64,000 nt of DNA from Chelativorans alearensis (lineage in GTDB: Bacteria; Pseudomonadota; Alphaproteobacteria; Rhizobiales; Rhizobiaceae). A model generated the notes under the pieces. The model was not told the origin of the DNA and made no database searches. It saw nothing but the letters and a program-made list of their open reading frames with translations. The stretch is taken from the NCBI RefSeq assembly GCF_010993735.1, contig NZ_WQNI01000021.1, forward strand, positions 1-64,000, written 5' to 3'. Both the position numbers and the translations under genes were made by a program. Positions 16,720 through 25,260 of the stretch are shown here, in pieces. The first letter of the stretch is position 1, and every line of letters starts with the position of its first letter.

Positions 16720-18065
16720 TGCAGCGCGAATACGTGGCGAAGAGGCTGCCTAAACTTGCCGGCCGTGCTGCCTGGAGCGCAATTCTTGGCGCACTGCCCG
16801 CGGCGCGACCATTGCAAGGAAATGTAACGGCCGACTTTACGGTAATCGGAGCGGGCTTTGCAGGACTATCTGCGGCGCGGCGACTCGTTCAGTTGAACCC
16901 GGGGGCGAAGGTTGTCGTCCTCGATGCTGCTCGCGTCGGCGAGGGGGGCACCGGGCGCAATTCCGGGTTCATGATCGACCTGCCGCACAACCTGGCTTCG
17001 CAAAATTATGCCGGTGCGAATGAAGGTCTGGATAGAAGCCTTATCTCCCTGAATCGGATGGCGATCGAGTTCGCTCGTGAGGCGGTGCAGGATTATGGAA
17101 TAGATGCCAATTATTTCGATCCGGCAGGCAAGATCAACGGCGCCGCGACGGAGAGCAGCCAGGCGCAGAATAAGTCTTATGGTGCTCATTTGCAGAGGCT
17201 GGGCGAGCGCTATGAGGTGCTGGACGAACAGGCGATGTTGGAGGTGACCGGCAGCCGATACTATTTGTCGGGACTCTATACGCCAGGGACCGTCATGCTC
17301 CAACCTGCCGGTTACGTTCGAGGTTGGGCCCAGGGCCTGTCCCGTGAGGTGGCTATCCATGAAGAGAGCCCGGTTACTGCCTTTTGCCGGCAGGGGGCAA
17401 GCTGGCGTGTCGAAACTTCCGGTGGAGCTGTTTCGACCGACAAGATAATCCTTGCCAACAACGGCCACATCGAGAGTTTCGGCATTTCGCGCGGCCGCCT
17501 CATGCACATTTTCCTCTTTGCCAGTATGACCGAGGAACTGAGTGAAGACGCGCTGCGCCGCCTCGGCGGGCAACCGAGATGGGGCATCACTCCGTCAGAC
17601 CCGATGGGAGCTACGATCCGTCGGACCGACACGGGTCAAGGCGGCAATCGAATTGCCATCCGGACATGCGCCGAATTCCGCCCCGACATGGAAAGCACCG
17701 AGTACAAAATGCGTCGCGCCGCGAAGATCATGCGCAGAAAATTCGATGAACGTTTCCCCCAAATCCGTGACGTCAGAATGGAATACGCCTGGTCGGGTCA
17801 GTTGTGCCTGTCTCGGAACGACGTATCCGTGACGGGTGAGATCGACAGCAGCGTCTACGCTGCCTGTTGCCAGAACGGCCTGGGAACGACCCGCGGGACG
17901 CTGACTGGCATCGCCGCGGCGGAGTGCGCCAGCGGCAAAAGTTCCGTCATCACCGAGTTCTTTGCTGGACAAGCGAAACCGTCACTTCTCCCCCCTGCGC
18001 CATTGGCGAAATTGGGCGCGACGGCGTATCTCAACTGGAAGGGATGGCGGGCAAGAAGGGAATGA
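16719..18065 (+). CDS. FAD-dependent amine/amino acid oxidoreductase, DadA/PuuB-like
   Basis: Flavoprotein of 448 residues. An N-terminal extension precedes the dinucleotide motif DFTVIGAGFAGLSAARRL at about residues 39-56. The substrate side has GEGGTGRNSGFM, a pattern of gamma-glutamylputrescine oxidase-like and D-amino acid dehydrogenase-like enzymes. A C-terminal flavin contact is QNGLGTTRGTLTGIAAAE. Its start overlaps the previous stop (TAATG). It probably oxidises a secondary or D-amino acid to an imine that the neighbours process further. With the racemase-like gene at 19.3 kb it could act like hydroxy-D-proline oxidase. Confidence 0.85.
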   Translation: MQREYVAKRLPKLAGRAAWSAILGALPAARPLQGNVTADFTVIGAGFAGLSAARRLVQLNPGAKVVVLDAARVGEGGTGRNSGFMIDLPHNLASQNYAGANEGLDRSLISLNRMAIEFAREAVQDYGIDANYFDPAGKINGAATESSQAQNKSYGAHLQRLGERYEVLDEQAMLEVTGSRYYLSGLYTPGTVMLQPAGYVRGWAQGLSREVAIHEESPVTAFCRQGASWRVETSGGAVSTDKIILANNGHIESFGISRGRLMHIFLFASMTEELSEDALRRLGGQPRWGITPSDPMGATIRRTDTGQGGNRIAIRTCAEFRPDMESTEYKMRRAAKIMRRKFDERFPQIRDVRMEYAWSGQLCLSRNDVSVTGEIDSSVYAACCQNGLGTTRGTLTGIAAAECASGKSSVITEFFAGQAKPSLLPPAPLAKLGATAYLNWKGWRARRE

Positions 18066-18144
18066 TGCGCATAGGCGCGTTAATTTGACCAACCGCCGGT
18101 TCGGACGCGCTTGTTGCATTCAGCAAGAATGTTTAACTTGAGCC

Positions 18145-19122
18145 ATGCTGCCCAAACGTCGATATCTTCCATCACTCGGATCGTTCGCCACTTTTGAAGT
18201 GGCGGCGAAGCATCTGAGCTTTACCATGGCGGGTGCTGAACTCAATGTCACGCAGGCGGCAATCAGCCAACAGATCCGCGGTCTTGAAAAGGCTCTTGGC
18301 GCCAGCCTGTTCGTACGGAAGCACAACAGTCTCGAACTGACGCCCGCGGGCGAAGGCCTGCTGAGAGCCGTCAGTCAGGGGCTCGACAATATCTGCGACG
18401 GCATTGAGGCGATCTTGGCGCCGTCCGATGTCGCAGTGATTACCTGCTCAGGCACCAACGCGGCCGTCGCCTGCTGGCTGAAGCCCTTTGTTGACCGGTT
18501 TCGAGTTGACAATCCAGACGTGAGGTTCGTGCTGTTGGCTTCGGACGAGGACGATGCGTTGCGGAACTTCGACGAAGTTGACGTATCCTTGATCTGCGGC
18601 AATGAGCGCTGCGATGTGGGCGAAAGGCTTTATTATCTCTTCCCGGAAACGGTCGAGCCGATGTGCAGTCCTGAATATTTGAAGAAGCATGGCCCTTTCG
18701 ATGATCCGAACAGCCTTGGGTATGCACATCTTCTTGAATTGCACCGCACACATTGGACCGCCAACGCAATTGGCTGGCAAGCAGCCACCTGGGAGGACTG
18801 GTTTCGTGCGATGGGTATCGCAATTCCGCCCTTCCTGCCTTCCCTGGTCAGCAACAATTATCCGCTGCTGCTGGACGCTGCTGTAAAAGGCGAGGGGGTC
18901 ATTCTCGGCTGGCATCATCTTGTCGCAGCGGAACTTGAGGCGGGGAGGCTATGCCGCCTCTTTGAAAACCCGCTTCAGGTGGATCGCGGCTATTACCTCA
19001 AGCTGAACTCTGCATCGCAGGGCAAGCCCCATGTCCTTCAGTTTATCGAATTCGTCTTGTCTGGTCTTGTGGGCGCTAGTCAAGCCCCGCCCCAGCGCTC
19101 GCTCACGGGGAAAGTGGCGTAG
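18145..19122 (+). CDS. LysR-family regulator, GcvA-like
   Basis: A 325-residue regulator with an N-terminal HTH, LPSLGSFATFEVAAKHLSFTMAGAELNVTQAAISQQIRGLE, and a ligand domain including VDVSLICGNER and the GVILGWHHLVAAELEAGRL block typical of the GcvA/AmpR branch. It follows the catabolic operon by 79 bp on the same strand, so it is probably its regulator. The repeated GCCCCAAT elements before dctP are candidate targets. No clear promoter of its own is visible. Confidence 0.88.
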   Translation: MLPKRRYLPSLGSFATFEVAAKHLSFTMAGAELNVTQAAISQQIRGLEKALGASLFVRKHNSLELTPAGEGLLRAVSQGLDNICDGIEAILAPSDVAVITCSGTNAAVACWLKPFVDRFRVDNPDVRFVLLASDEDDALRNFDEVDVSLICGNERCDVGERLYYLFPETVEPMCSPEYLKKHGPFDDPNSLGYAHLLELHRTHWTANAIGWQAATWEDWFRAMGIAIPPFLPSLVSNNYPLLLDAAVKGEGVILGWHHLVAAELEAGRLCRLFENPLQVDRGYYLKLNSASQGKPHVLQFIEFVLSGLVGASQAPPQRSLTGKVA

Positions 19123-19140
19123 TCCGATAACCTACGGGTC

Positions 19141-19158
19141 GGATCGTGTTGCCGATCC
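19141..19158. terminator. Stem-loop after the LysR gene
   Basis: GGATCG-N6-CGATCC is a perfect 6-bp hairpin 18 bp after the LysR stop. There is no T-run, so intrinsic termination is doubtful. The stretch 19159-19337 shows no recognisable gene. Confidence 0.35.
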
Positions 19159-19337
19159 GGTCGGATTTTGTGGAGCTCTTAATTGGCTCAAAGGTTACGA
19201 CACATGCGGGGAGATTTCCGAGAACTGCACCGTGATATTCGCAGGTTTTCGAGTCTATTATGGTCGCGAAGGTGCGCATGATCTTGCGGGTAAGTTCCTT
19301 TTTTCTCTGAAGAGCTAGGAAACAACTCGATGGGCAT

Positions 19338-20378
19338 TCAGCCCCCCTTCCGTTTCATTGGCCAGGTATCGGCCACGCGATAACCGCCCGGCCACGGGTC
19401 ACTCGGGTCCAGCATATGTTGATGTGTGCCGGTGACCCAGGCACGACCGCTGATCTGCGGGCGGATGGCGGCAAGGTCGCCGACCTTCGCGGTGCCAAGG
19501 ATCTTGCCGTGGAACTCCGATCCGATGATGGAGACGCCGGTGAAACGGTCGCCGACCGCCATTTCCCCTCTGGCATGGAGAAGCGCCATGCGCGCCGACA
19601 CTGCCGTCCCGGTCGGGGACCGGTCGAGCTTGCCGGGCTGAATCGACACGACCGATTTCGCCTTCAGGCCATTGTCATCACGTTCGATCGCGCCGGCAAA
19701 GAGGCAGAACGAATGGTGCCGCCAGTCGGGGCGATCGGGGTGAAAGAATGCCAGTTGTTCATTGGCAGCATTGGTAATGCGTACCCCAAGCACGGCAAGC
19801 TCGCGCGCCTCGTCGGTTTGCAGCCCAAGCCCGAGGGAGGGCGCATCGACCACGACGAAGCTGTCGCCGCCGTAGGCCGTGTCCACCGTGATCGTACCTA
19901 GGCCCTCGACCTCAAGCGGAACGCTGGTCTTGCTGGCGAATGCGGGCACGTTCTCTACCGTAATACGTTCCGCTTTCCCGCCCGCACAGTCGGCTCGCAC
20001 GCGCACCAGGCCACCGGGCGCCTCCAGCACCATTTCGGTCACCGGTTCCTGCATGGGTATGATGCCGGTATCGAGCAGCACCGTTGAGACGCAAATCGAA
20101 TTTGAGCCGGACATCGGCGGTGTATCTTCCGGCTCCATGATGATCCAGGCGGCCTGTGCCTCTGGGTGCTTGGGCGGAACTAGGAGGTTGACGTGGCGGA
20201 AAACGCCACCGCGCGGTTCATTGAGTACGAAATTGCGAAGAGTTTGGTCCTCCGCGATCCATTTGCGCTGCTCCCAGACCGAATCGCCCGGCGGGGGCGC
20301 GACGCCACCCACGATCACATCACCGACTTCACCTTCCGCATGGCAGGAGACGACATGGATTACCTTGGTTGTGCGCAT
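19338..20378 (-). CDS. Proline racemase-family protein with Ser/Thr active-site pair
   Basis: A 346-residue member of the proline racemase/4-hydroxyproline epimerase/trans-3-hydroxyproline dehydratase superfamily. The start [20 protein letters not shown] and NEPRGG are diagnostic. Racemases and epimerases use two catalytic cysteines, while dehydratases have Thr at the second site. Here the first site is Ser90 (PPMSGSNS, where MCGH is usual) and the second is Thr256 (DRSPTGT, where SPCGT is usual). Both cysteines are therefore absent, so simple racemisation is unlikely; a dehydratase- or lyase-type reaction on a hydroxyproline or similar compound is more plausible. It is convergent with the operon at 10.3-19.1 kb. 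Confidence 0.85.
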   Translation of the reverse strand: MRTTKVIHVVSCHAEGEVGDVIVGGVAPPPGDSVWEQRKWIAEDQTLRNFVLNEPRGGVFRHVNLLVPPKHPEAQAAWIIMEPEDTPPMSGSNSICVSTVLLDTGIIPMQEPVTEMVLEAPGGLVRVRADCAGGKAERITVENVPAFASKTSVPLEVEGLGTITVDTAYGGDSFVVVDAPSLGLGLQTDEARELAVLGVRITNAANEQLAFFHPDRPDWRHHSFCLFAGAIERDDNGLKAKSVVSIQPGKLDRSPTGTAVSARMALLHARGEMAVGDRFTGVSIIGSEFHGKILGTAKVGDLAAIRPQISGRAWVTGTHQHMLDPSDPWPGGYRVADTWPMKRKGG

Positions 20379-20472
20379 TCAGCTGCCTTGGCGTACGTTG
20401 GAGGGGTAGGGGATCGTGCCTCGCGAGATTCTGGATGCCTGCCGAAACGGTGACGCGGAACGCGCCGGGTCT

Positions 20473-20485
20473 ATGATCATATCAT
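20473..20485. promoter_or_regulatory. Palindrome upstream of the racemase-family gene
   Basis: ATGAT-CAT-ATCAT, a perfect 5-bp-arm palindrome, lies 95 bp before the start of the minus-strand gene at 20378. It resembles short operators of GntR-type regulators, but no regulator can be assigned. Between 20379 and 20724 there is no convincing gene. Confidence 0.3.
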
Positions 20486-20724
20486 GAATGCCTGTCAATC
20501 GCTGCATAAGCCCCAGCAGCGCGAACAATCGTAGATGATGGGCTTAATAAATACACAGACCCGATCTGTTCCCGATGGCGGAGTTCGAGTGATGCGCATG
20601 GCCGGCAGCCAGGCGCCATATTTTGCGGGATGCGCTGTATGACACGCAAACATGCGGACTTTGGCAAGGTCGGCCAGAACGCCTGGTTTCATTTCTGTAG
20701 TCAATCGGCTGAACTGATCATAAT

Positions 20725-20768
20725 ATAGCATTATTGCTATTAACAAGGGCGGAATTAGCAATTTACAT
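20725..20768 (+). promoter_or_regulatory. Composite LysR-type operator, copy 1
   Basis: ATAGCA-TTAT-TGCTAT (20725-20740) is followed after exactly 14 bp by TTAGCAATTTACAT (20755-20768). The same two blocks with the same 14-bp gap recur at 24223-24266. The inverted repeat with a T-N11-A-like core plus a degenerate second half-site is the recognition/activation site layout of LysR regulators. It sits 148 bp before the hydrolase-LigA start. Confidence 0.7.
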
Positions 20769-20915
20769 GTTGTTTCTCTCTTGCCATTGGTCGTGCCACC
20801 GCCGATCCACGTGTGGCTTTGTCGGCTCTGCAAGAGATAGCCACGGTCCGTGAGATGGATTGCTGACAGATTCCAGGGTCATATCAGTCCTGAAACTAGC
20901 TTGGAGGCAGAGCAA

Positions 20916-21986
20916 ATGAGCCAGCCTACGCTCGTCTTGGTTCCTGGCCTCTTGTGCGACAGCTTCGCTTGGCACAAGCAAGCCGAAGTTTTTGACAAGG
21001 ACATGCCAGTCAGCATTGCCGACGTCAGCGCCGGCCTTTCCATTACGGGCATGGCCGAAGACATTTTGTTCAGGCATCCTGGTGCGCTGTGGGTGGCGGG
21101 GCATTCCATGGGTGCACGCATCGCGCTCGAAATGGTGAGATTGTCGCCTGAACGCGTTGCGAAGCTCGCCCTGATCGATACTGGCATTCATCCCCGCCGC
21201 AAGGGCGAGGAGATTAAGCGGCAGGAAATGGTCGATCTCGCCCACAGTGAGGGCATGTCGGCACTGGCGGTGCGCTGGCTCCCGCCCATGGTGGACGAGG
21301 CCCACCATGGCGACCAAGTGCTGATGGGCGGGCTGACGGAGATGGTGCTGCGCGCTAATCCCGAACAGCACGAGCGCCAGATTGAGGCATTGCTCGGGCG
21401 GCCGGACGCCGCGGCCTATCTGGGTACAATCACCTGCCCCGTGCTGCTGGCGGTGGGGCGTTACGACAAGTGGAGCCCGGTCGCGCAACACGAGGAAATG
21501 CTGGCGCTTCTGCCCGATGCGCGTCTGGTGATCATTGAAGACGCCGGCCATTTCGCGCCGCTGGAACAGCCTGAGGCGGTGACCGCGGCCATGGGCATGT
21601 GGATGGCAGGCTGGCAAAAGGAGGACAAGATGCCGGATACGTCGGAGGTCGACAAGCAGGCTCTGCCCGAGACGCCCTTGTTCGATCGCGAGGCTAACCT
21701 CAGGGGCTACCGCATGAACAAGATGGCGATGGATCTTGGCCGTGCGGAGAACCGCGAAGCCTTCAAGGCCGACGAGGACGCCTATCTCGGCCGCTATGGT
21801 CTTTCTGACGAGGAAAAGGCCGCCGTAAAGGCGCGCGACTGGCACGAAATGGTGCGCCTCGGCGGCAATCTGTTCTTCATCCTGAAAATCTCGGCCATCG
21901 ACCCGACGCCCATGTCTCGTATTGGCGCGGCACAGGCCGGCATGGACCACGACGCCTTCTTGGCGCAGCGTTTGGGAAAGGTCTGA
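20916..21986 (+). CDS. Alpha/beta hydrolase fused to LigA (extradiol dioxygenase small subunit)
   Basis: A 356-residue two-domain protein. Residues 1-232 form an alpha/beta hydrolase with the nucleophile Ser64 in AGHSMGA, Asp184 in GRYDKWSP and His212 in AGHFAPLEQP. Residues 253-356 match the alpha subunit of LigAB-type dioxygenases (GYRMNKMAMDLGRAENREAF and RDWHEMVRLGGN). The beta subunit follows 3 bp later. Ring-cleavage and hydrolytic activities are thus physically linked; a meta-cleavage-product hydrolase acting on the dioxygenase product is the simplest reading. ATG 20916 has GGAGG upstream. LigA is normally a separate protein of about 120-140 residues, so the fusion is unusual. Confidence 0.88.
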   Translation: MSQPTLVLVPGLLCDSFAWHKQAEVFDKDMPVSIADVSAGLSITGMAEDILFRHPGALWVAGHSMGARIALEMVRLSPERVAKLALIDTGIHPRRKGEEIKRQEMVDLAHSEGMSALAVRWLPPMVDEAHHGDQVLMGGLTEMVLRANPEQHERQIEALLGRPDAAAYLGTITCPVLLAVGRYDKWSPVAQHEEMLALLPDARLVIIEDAGHFAPLEQPEAVTAAMGMWMAGWQKEDKMPDTSEVDKQALPETPLFDREANLRGYRMNKMAMDLGRAENREAFKADEDAYLGRYGLSDEEKAAVKARDWHEMVRLGGNLFFILKISAIDPTPMSRIGAAQAGMDHDAFLAQRLGKV

Positions 21987-21989
21987 CAA

Positions 21990-22832
21990 ATGGCCAAGAT
22001 CATCGGCGGCGTTGGCACGAGCCACGTCCCCTCCATCGGCGTCGCGCTCGACAGGGGCATGGCGGACACGCCGGACTGGAAGCCGTTTTTTGACGGCTAT
22101 ATTCCTGGCCAAGAGTGGATGAAGCAAGCCAAGCCGGACATCGCGGTGGTGGTCTTCAACGACCACGGCAATTCTTTCTTCCTCGACCGGGTTCCGACCT
22201 TTGCCGTCGGCGTGGCCGAAAGCTACAGGCCCGTCGACGAGGGGTGGGGCCCGCGTTCCATTCCCGAATTTGCGGGCGCAGCGGACCTCTCTTGGCATTT
22301 CGTTGACAAGCTGGTCGAGAGACACTTTGATCCGCTCGTTTGCCGCGAGATCGAGGTCGACCATGGCCTACAGGTCCCGATAGAGTTGTTCTTCGGCCGC
22401 CCGGACAAGTGGCCGGTCAAGGTCGTGCCGATCTGGGTGAACACCATCCAGTACCCGATCCCGACGCCGCTGCGCTGCTGGGAAATGGGCAAGGTGCTGC
22501 GCGAGGCGATCGAGTGCTTCCCGGGCGACGAGCGTGTGGTAATAATGGGTACTGGCGGTCTGTCCCACCAATTGCAGGGTAGCCGCGCGGGCTTCATCAA
22601 CCGTGCAGCAGATGAGGCTTGGCTCGAAGGTATCGCCAACGACTACGAGAAATACCGCGACATGTCGCGGGAGGACTATGTCGAGCAGTTCGGCTCGGAA
22701 GGTGCGGAGTTGATCATGTGGCTCGTCATGCGCGCGGCCATGGATCCGAAGGTCGATTTGAAACACAAGCATTACTATGCGCCGGCTTCGTTGACCGGTG
22801 CCGGCATGGTGGTGCTGGAGAATCGAGCCTAG
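21990..22832 (+). CDS. ligB: LigB-type extradiol dioxygenase, large subunit
   Basis: Class III (LigB-fold) non-haem Fe(II) dioxygenase of 280 residues, related to protocatechuate 4,5-dioxygenase and gallate dioxygenase. Iron ligands and catalytic residues are visible: His12 in GTSHVP, His59 in FNDHGN, and the catalytic His in GTGGLSHQL; the acidic ligand is probably in NRAADEAWLEG. It forms the active site with the LigA domain encoded 3 bp upstream. Which catecholic acid is cleaved (protocatechuate, gallate, 3-O-methylgallate or another) cannot be read from sequence. The next pathway genes (ligC, ligI, ligJ and ligK types) are not in the window. Confidence 0.92.
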   Translation: MAKIIGGVGTSHVPSIGVALDRGMADTPDWKPFFDGYIPGQEWMKQAKPDIAVVVFNDHGNSFFLDRVPTFAVGVAESYRPVDEGWGPRSIPEFAGAADLSWHFVDKLVERHFDPLVCREIEVDHGLQVPIELFFGRPDKWPVKVVPIWVNTIQYPIPTPLRCWEMGKVLREAIECFPGDERVVIMGTGGLSHQLQGSRAGFINRAADEAWLEGIANDYEKYRDMSREDYVEQFGSEGAELIMWLVMRAAMDPKVDLKHKHYYAPASLTGAGMVVLENRA

Positions 22833-22840
22833 GAACGACG

Positions 22841-23259
22841 GTGTATTTCCTGATGATCTGCCGGCACAATCCGGGCTCCCAGGCGGAGAAGAAAGCGCAG
22901 CAAGAACACAGCACCGAGCCTATGTGGCATCGGGCGGCAACAGTGCGGCCAGGGTCCTGACCGGTAGCGCCCTGACCGAGGCGGACGGGGAAACCGATAT
23001 CGGCAATTTCGGCATTTTCGAAGCGGCGGGCGAAGCCGAGCTGCGAGCCGTCCTCCATGCCGATCCGTTTACTATGGCCGACATTGTCGACAGTGTCGAT
23101 ATCGTCCGCTTGCCCGACCGTTTCAGGCGCACCGTATCCAGCCACTGTCAAGCTGAAGGGAGCGATACGAGCTGCTGCCCAGTCTGTGCTTATCGCAGTT
23201 TGCCCGACATGAGACGTACCCATAGAATGCACGCTCCGGAAGTGGGGCAAGCAGGGTGA
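22841..23259 (+). pseudogene. YciI-like protein, frameshifted
   Basis: A GTG at 22841 behind AGGAACG starts YFLMICRHNPGSQ, a YciI-type beginning. The continuation AYVASGGN, DGETDIGNFGIFEAA and AELRAVLHADPF lies in another frame; the switch is near 22907-22914, where about 5 extra bases appear to be inserted. Second-frame reading runs to a TGA at 23257-23259 that overlaps the LysR GTG, with an atypical C-terminal tail. YciI folds resemble muconolactone isomerase and often occur in aromatic operons. Here it is broken or misassembled. Confidence 0.6.
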
Positions 23260-24167
23260 TTGTGAAGAACCGTGTCAGGATCAGACAGCTGCGCGTTTTC
23301 CTTGAAGTTGCGCGGCAGGGGGGCGTTGTACGAGCGGCCGAAACATTGCATTTGACGCAGTCGGCAGTCTCCAGAACAATTGGTGAACTGGAGCGAGTTG
23401 TTGGGTTGCCGCTGTTCGACCGCAGCCAACGCGGTTCCAAGCTAACGGAGGCCGGGCAGCTTCTGCAGCGGCATGTCACTTCGGGTTTGGCGCAGATTGA
23501 TATGGGCGTTGCGATGGCCGGCAACCGCTCCAACTCCACCGAAATTGTGAAGGCAGGAGCTCTGCCGACTGTTGCGGGAGCGACTTTCGCCCGTGTGGTG
23601 CGCGATTTTAAACAGCGTTTCCCCCAGACCACTGTGCACGTTGCAAGTGGGACCAACGCGGAACTGCTCTCGAAACTACGGCGTGGAGATGTGCATTTCG
23701 TGTACGGCCGCCTCGCTGCGGCAGAAGCCATGAGGGGGCTGGCGTTCGAGCACTTGTATTCCGAGGAAATCGCCTTTGTTGCCGCCCCTGGCCACGCGCT
23801 TTTTGAACTGGAACATGTCGAACTGGCTGACCTGGGTGACCACAGCGTGGTCTTGCATCAGGCGGATACGATCATCCGGAATGAAATCGACCGTTTTCTA
23901 CTTGAACATGGGATTACCGGGTTTGGTGATGTCGTTGAAACCAATCTTATCGAACTCGCGCGTGCTCTTGTGGTCGAAAACGGTTTTGTCTGGATCGTGC
24001 CGGTGGGTGTCATCAGATCGGATCTCGAACGCGGAGACCTGCGGCGCCTGAATATTTTTGCCCCTGAGCTTCAGGGGCCAATAGGAATCAGTACCGATCC
24101 CGCTATTCCGCGAAGCGCGGCATGCGAGACGTTGATCAACGATATCCGTGTGGCGGCAAAGGCATAG
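23256..24167 (+). CDS. LysR-family regulator, PcaQ-like
   Basis: A 303-residue regulator. The HTH reads IRQLRVFLEVARQGGVVRAAETLHLTQSAVSRTIGELE, with DRSQRGSKLTEAG after it. The ligand domain (VKAGALPTVAGATFARVV and LSKLRRGDVHFVYGRL) resembles PcaQ/GalR-type regulators of aromatic acid genes. It lies between the ligAB block and the TAXI transporter, both of which carry the same composite operator, so it is the natural candidate for controlling both. The start is GTG at 23256, with GTG 23262 as an alternative. Confidence 0.88.
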   Translation: MIVKNRVRIRQLRVFLEVARQGGVVRAAETLHLTQSAVSRTIGELERVVGLPLFDRSQRGSKLTEAGQLLQRHVTSGLAQIDMGVAMAGNRSNSTEIVKAGALPTVAGATFARVVRDFKQRFPQTTVHVASGTNAELLSKLRRGDVHFVYGRLAAAEAMRGLAFEHLYSEEIAFVAAPGHALFELEHVELADLGDHSVVLHQADTIIRNEIDRFLLEHGITGFGDVVETNLIELARALVVENGFVWIVPVGVIRSDLERGDLRRLNIFAPELQGPIGISTDPAIPRSAACETLINDIRVAAKA

Positions 24168-24222
24168 GCTAGTGCCCGTCAGCCAGTCCGGCCCCGTTCG
24201 GGCGGAGCGACGTCGGCAAAAT

Positions 24223-24266
24223 ATAGCAATTTTGCTATGTTTTGCCGCAAGTTTAGCAATTTACAT
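24223..24266 (+). promoter_or_regulatory. Composite LysR-type operator, copy 2
   Basis: ATAGCA-ATTT-TGCTAT (24223-24238), a 14-bp gap, then TTAGCAATTTACAT (24253-24266). Blocks and spacing match copy 1 at 20725-20768, while the gap sequence differs, which argues for functional conservation rather than a recent duplication. It lies 53 bp before the TAXI gene start. Confidence 0.72.
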
Positions 24267-24318
24267 ATCAAGAATTCTCCTGTCAGTTTCTCGTTTAAAT
24301 CATCAAAGGGAGGAGAAG

Positions 24319-25260
24319 ATGATTTCTCGTTTTCTGGCTGTGGCGGCCATCACAGTGGGGCTGTCTGGTGCCGCTTCCGCACAGACGATCTCGATCGGGA
24401 CAAACCCGCAAGGCTCTCTGGCCTATGCGACAGGCGCGGCGGTGTCCAAGGTTGCCATCGAGGAGGGCGGCATTCGGATGCGCGTTGTGCCGCAGGGCGG
24501 GCCGAACGTGGTCGTTCCGCTGGTGAACAATGGAGAACTGGAGTTCTCCATTGCCAATGGTGTTGCCGCCGCCTTTGCATACACAGGCCAGGGTGAGTTC
24601 AGCAGCCCAAACGAAAACATCCGGATGGTCGCGGTATTGTTCGATCTTTACAGCGGCTTCATCGTGCCCAAGGACAGTGACATCCACACCTTGCAGGACC
24701 TTCAGGGCAAGCGGGTTGCGTCCGATTTTCTCACGCAGGTGGCAGTTCAGATCAACGCCGAGGCTACGCTGAACACCGTCGGCATGAGTTATGACGACGT
24801 ACAAAGGGTGCCTGTGCCGGACGGTGTGCGTGGCGTCGAGGACCTGGAGGCGGGCAATGTGGATGCCACGTTCTTCTCCTTGTCATCCGGACGTACCAAG
24901 CAGGCGGATGCGGCTTTGGGTGGCATTCGCATCCTGCCGGTAGAAAAGTCGGAGGAGGCAAACGCCAAGATCGAGGACATATCGCCGGGAGCATGGGTTG
25001 CCGAGGTCAAACCTGGCCCGAATTTTCCCGGCATAACTGAGCCGCAGGGTGCGTACACCACGCCTTTCGTCATTCTCGCCGGCGCAGATGTGCCGGAGGA
25101 GGTGGTCTACAATCTGGTCAAGGCGCTTCACGCCAACAAAAAAGCTCTGGTGGCCGCGAACGGGGCATTCAACGGGTTCGATCCGGGTGCGATGCACACC
25201 GATGTCGGGGTTCCTTTCCACCCCGGCGCAGAACAATTCTACACCGAAGCCGACCTGTGA
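24319..25260 (+). CDS. TAXI-family TRAP solute-binding protein
   Basis: Periplasmic receptor of 313 residues with a signal peptide cut near GAASAQT. The family stamp is IGTNPQGSLAYATGAAVSKV, followed by VVPQGGPNVVVPLVNNGELEFSIANG. Met 24319 with GGGAGGAG upstream is chosen over the longer upstream frame. The fused permease follows at 25421, separated by 160 bp that contain no gene. TAXI-TRAP systems take up small organic acids. The shared operator and the neighbourhood point to an aromatic or sulfated aromatic acid. Confidence 0.9.
   Translation: MISRFLAVAAITVGLSGAASAQTISIGTNPQGSLAYATGAAVSKVAIEEGGIRMRVVPQGGPNVVVPLVNNGELEFSIANGVAAAFAYTGQGEFSSPNENIRMVAVLFDLYSGFIVPKDSDIHTLQDLQGKRVASDFLTQVAVQINAEATLNTVGMSYDDVQRVPVPDGVRGVEDLEAGNVDATFFSLSSGRTKQADAALGGIRILPVEKSEEANAKIEDISPGAWVAEVKPGPNFPGITEPQGAYTTPFVILAGADVPEEVVYNLVKALHANKKALVAANGAFNGFDPGAMHTDVGVPFHPGAEQFYTEADL

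Noticed and set aside
20495-20833. Minus-strand reading frame in the region before the hydrolase-LigA gene
   Set aside because: No family resemblance, and it crosses the conserved operator, so it is more likely regulatory DNA than a gene.
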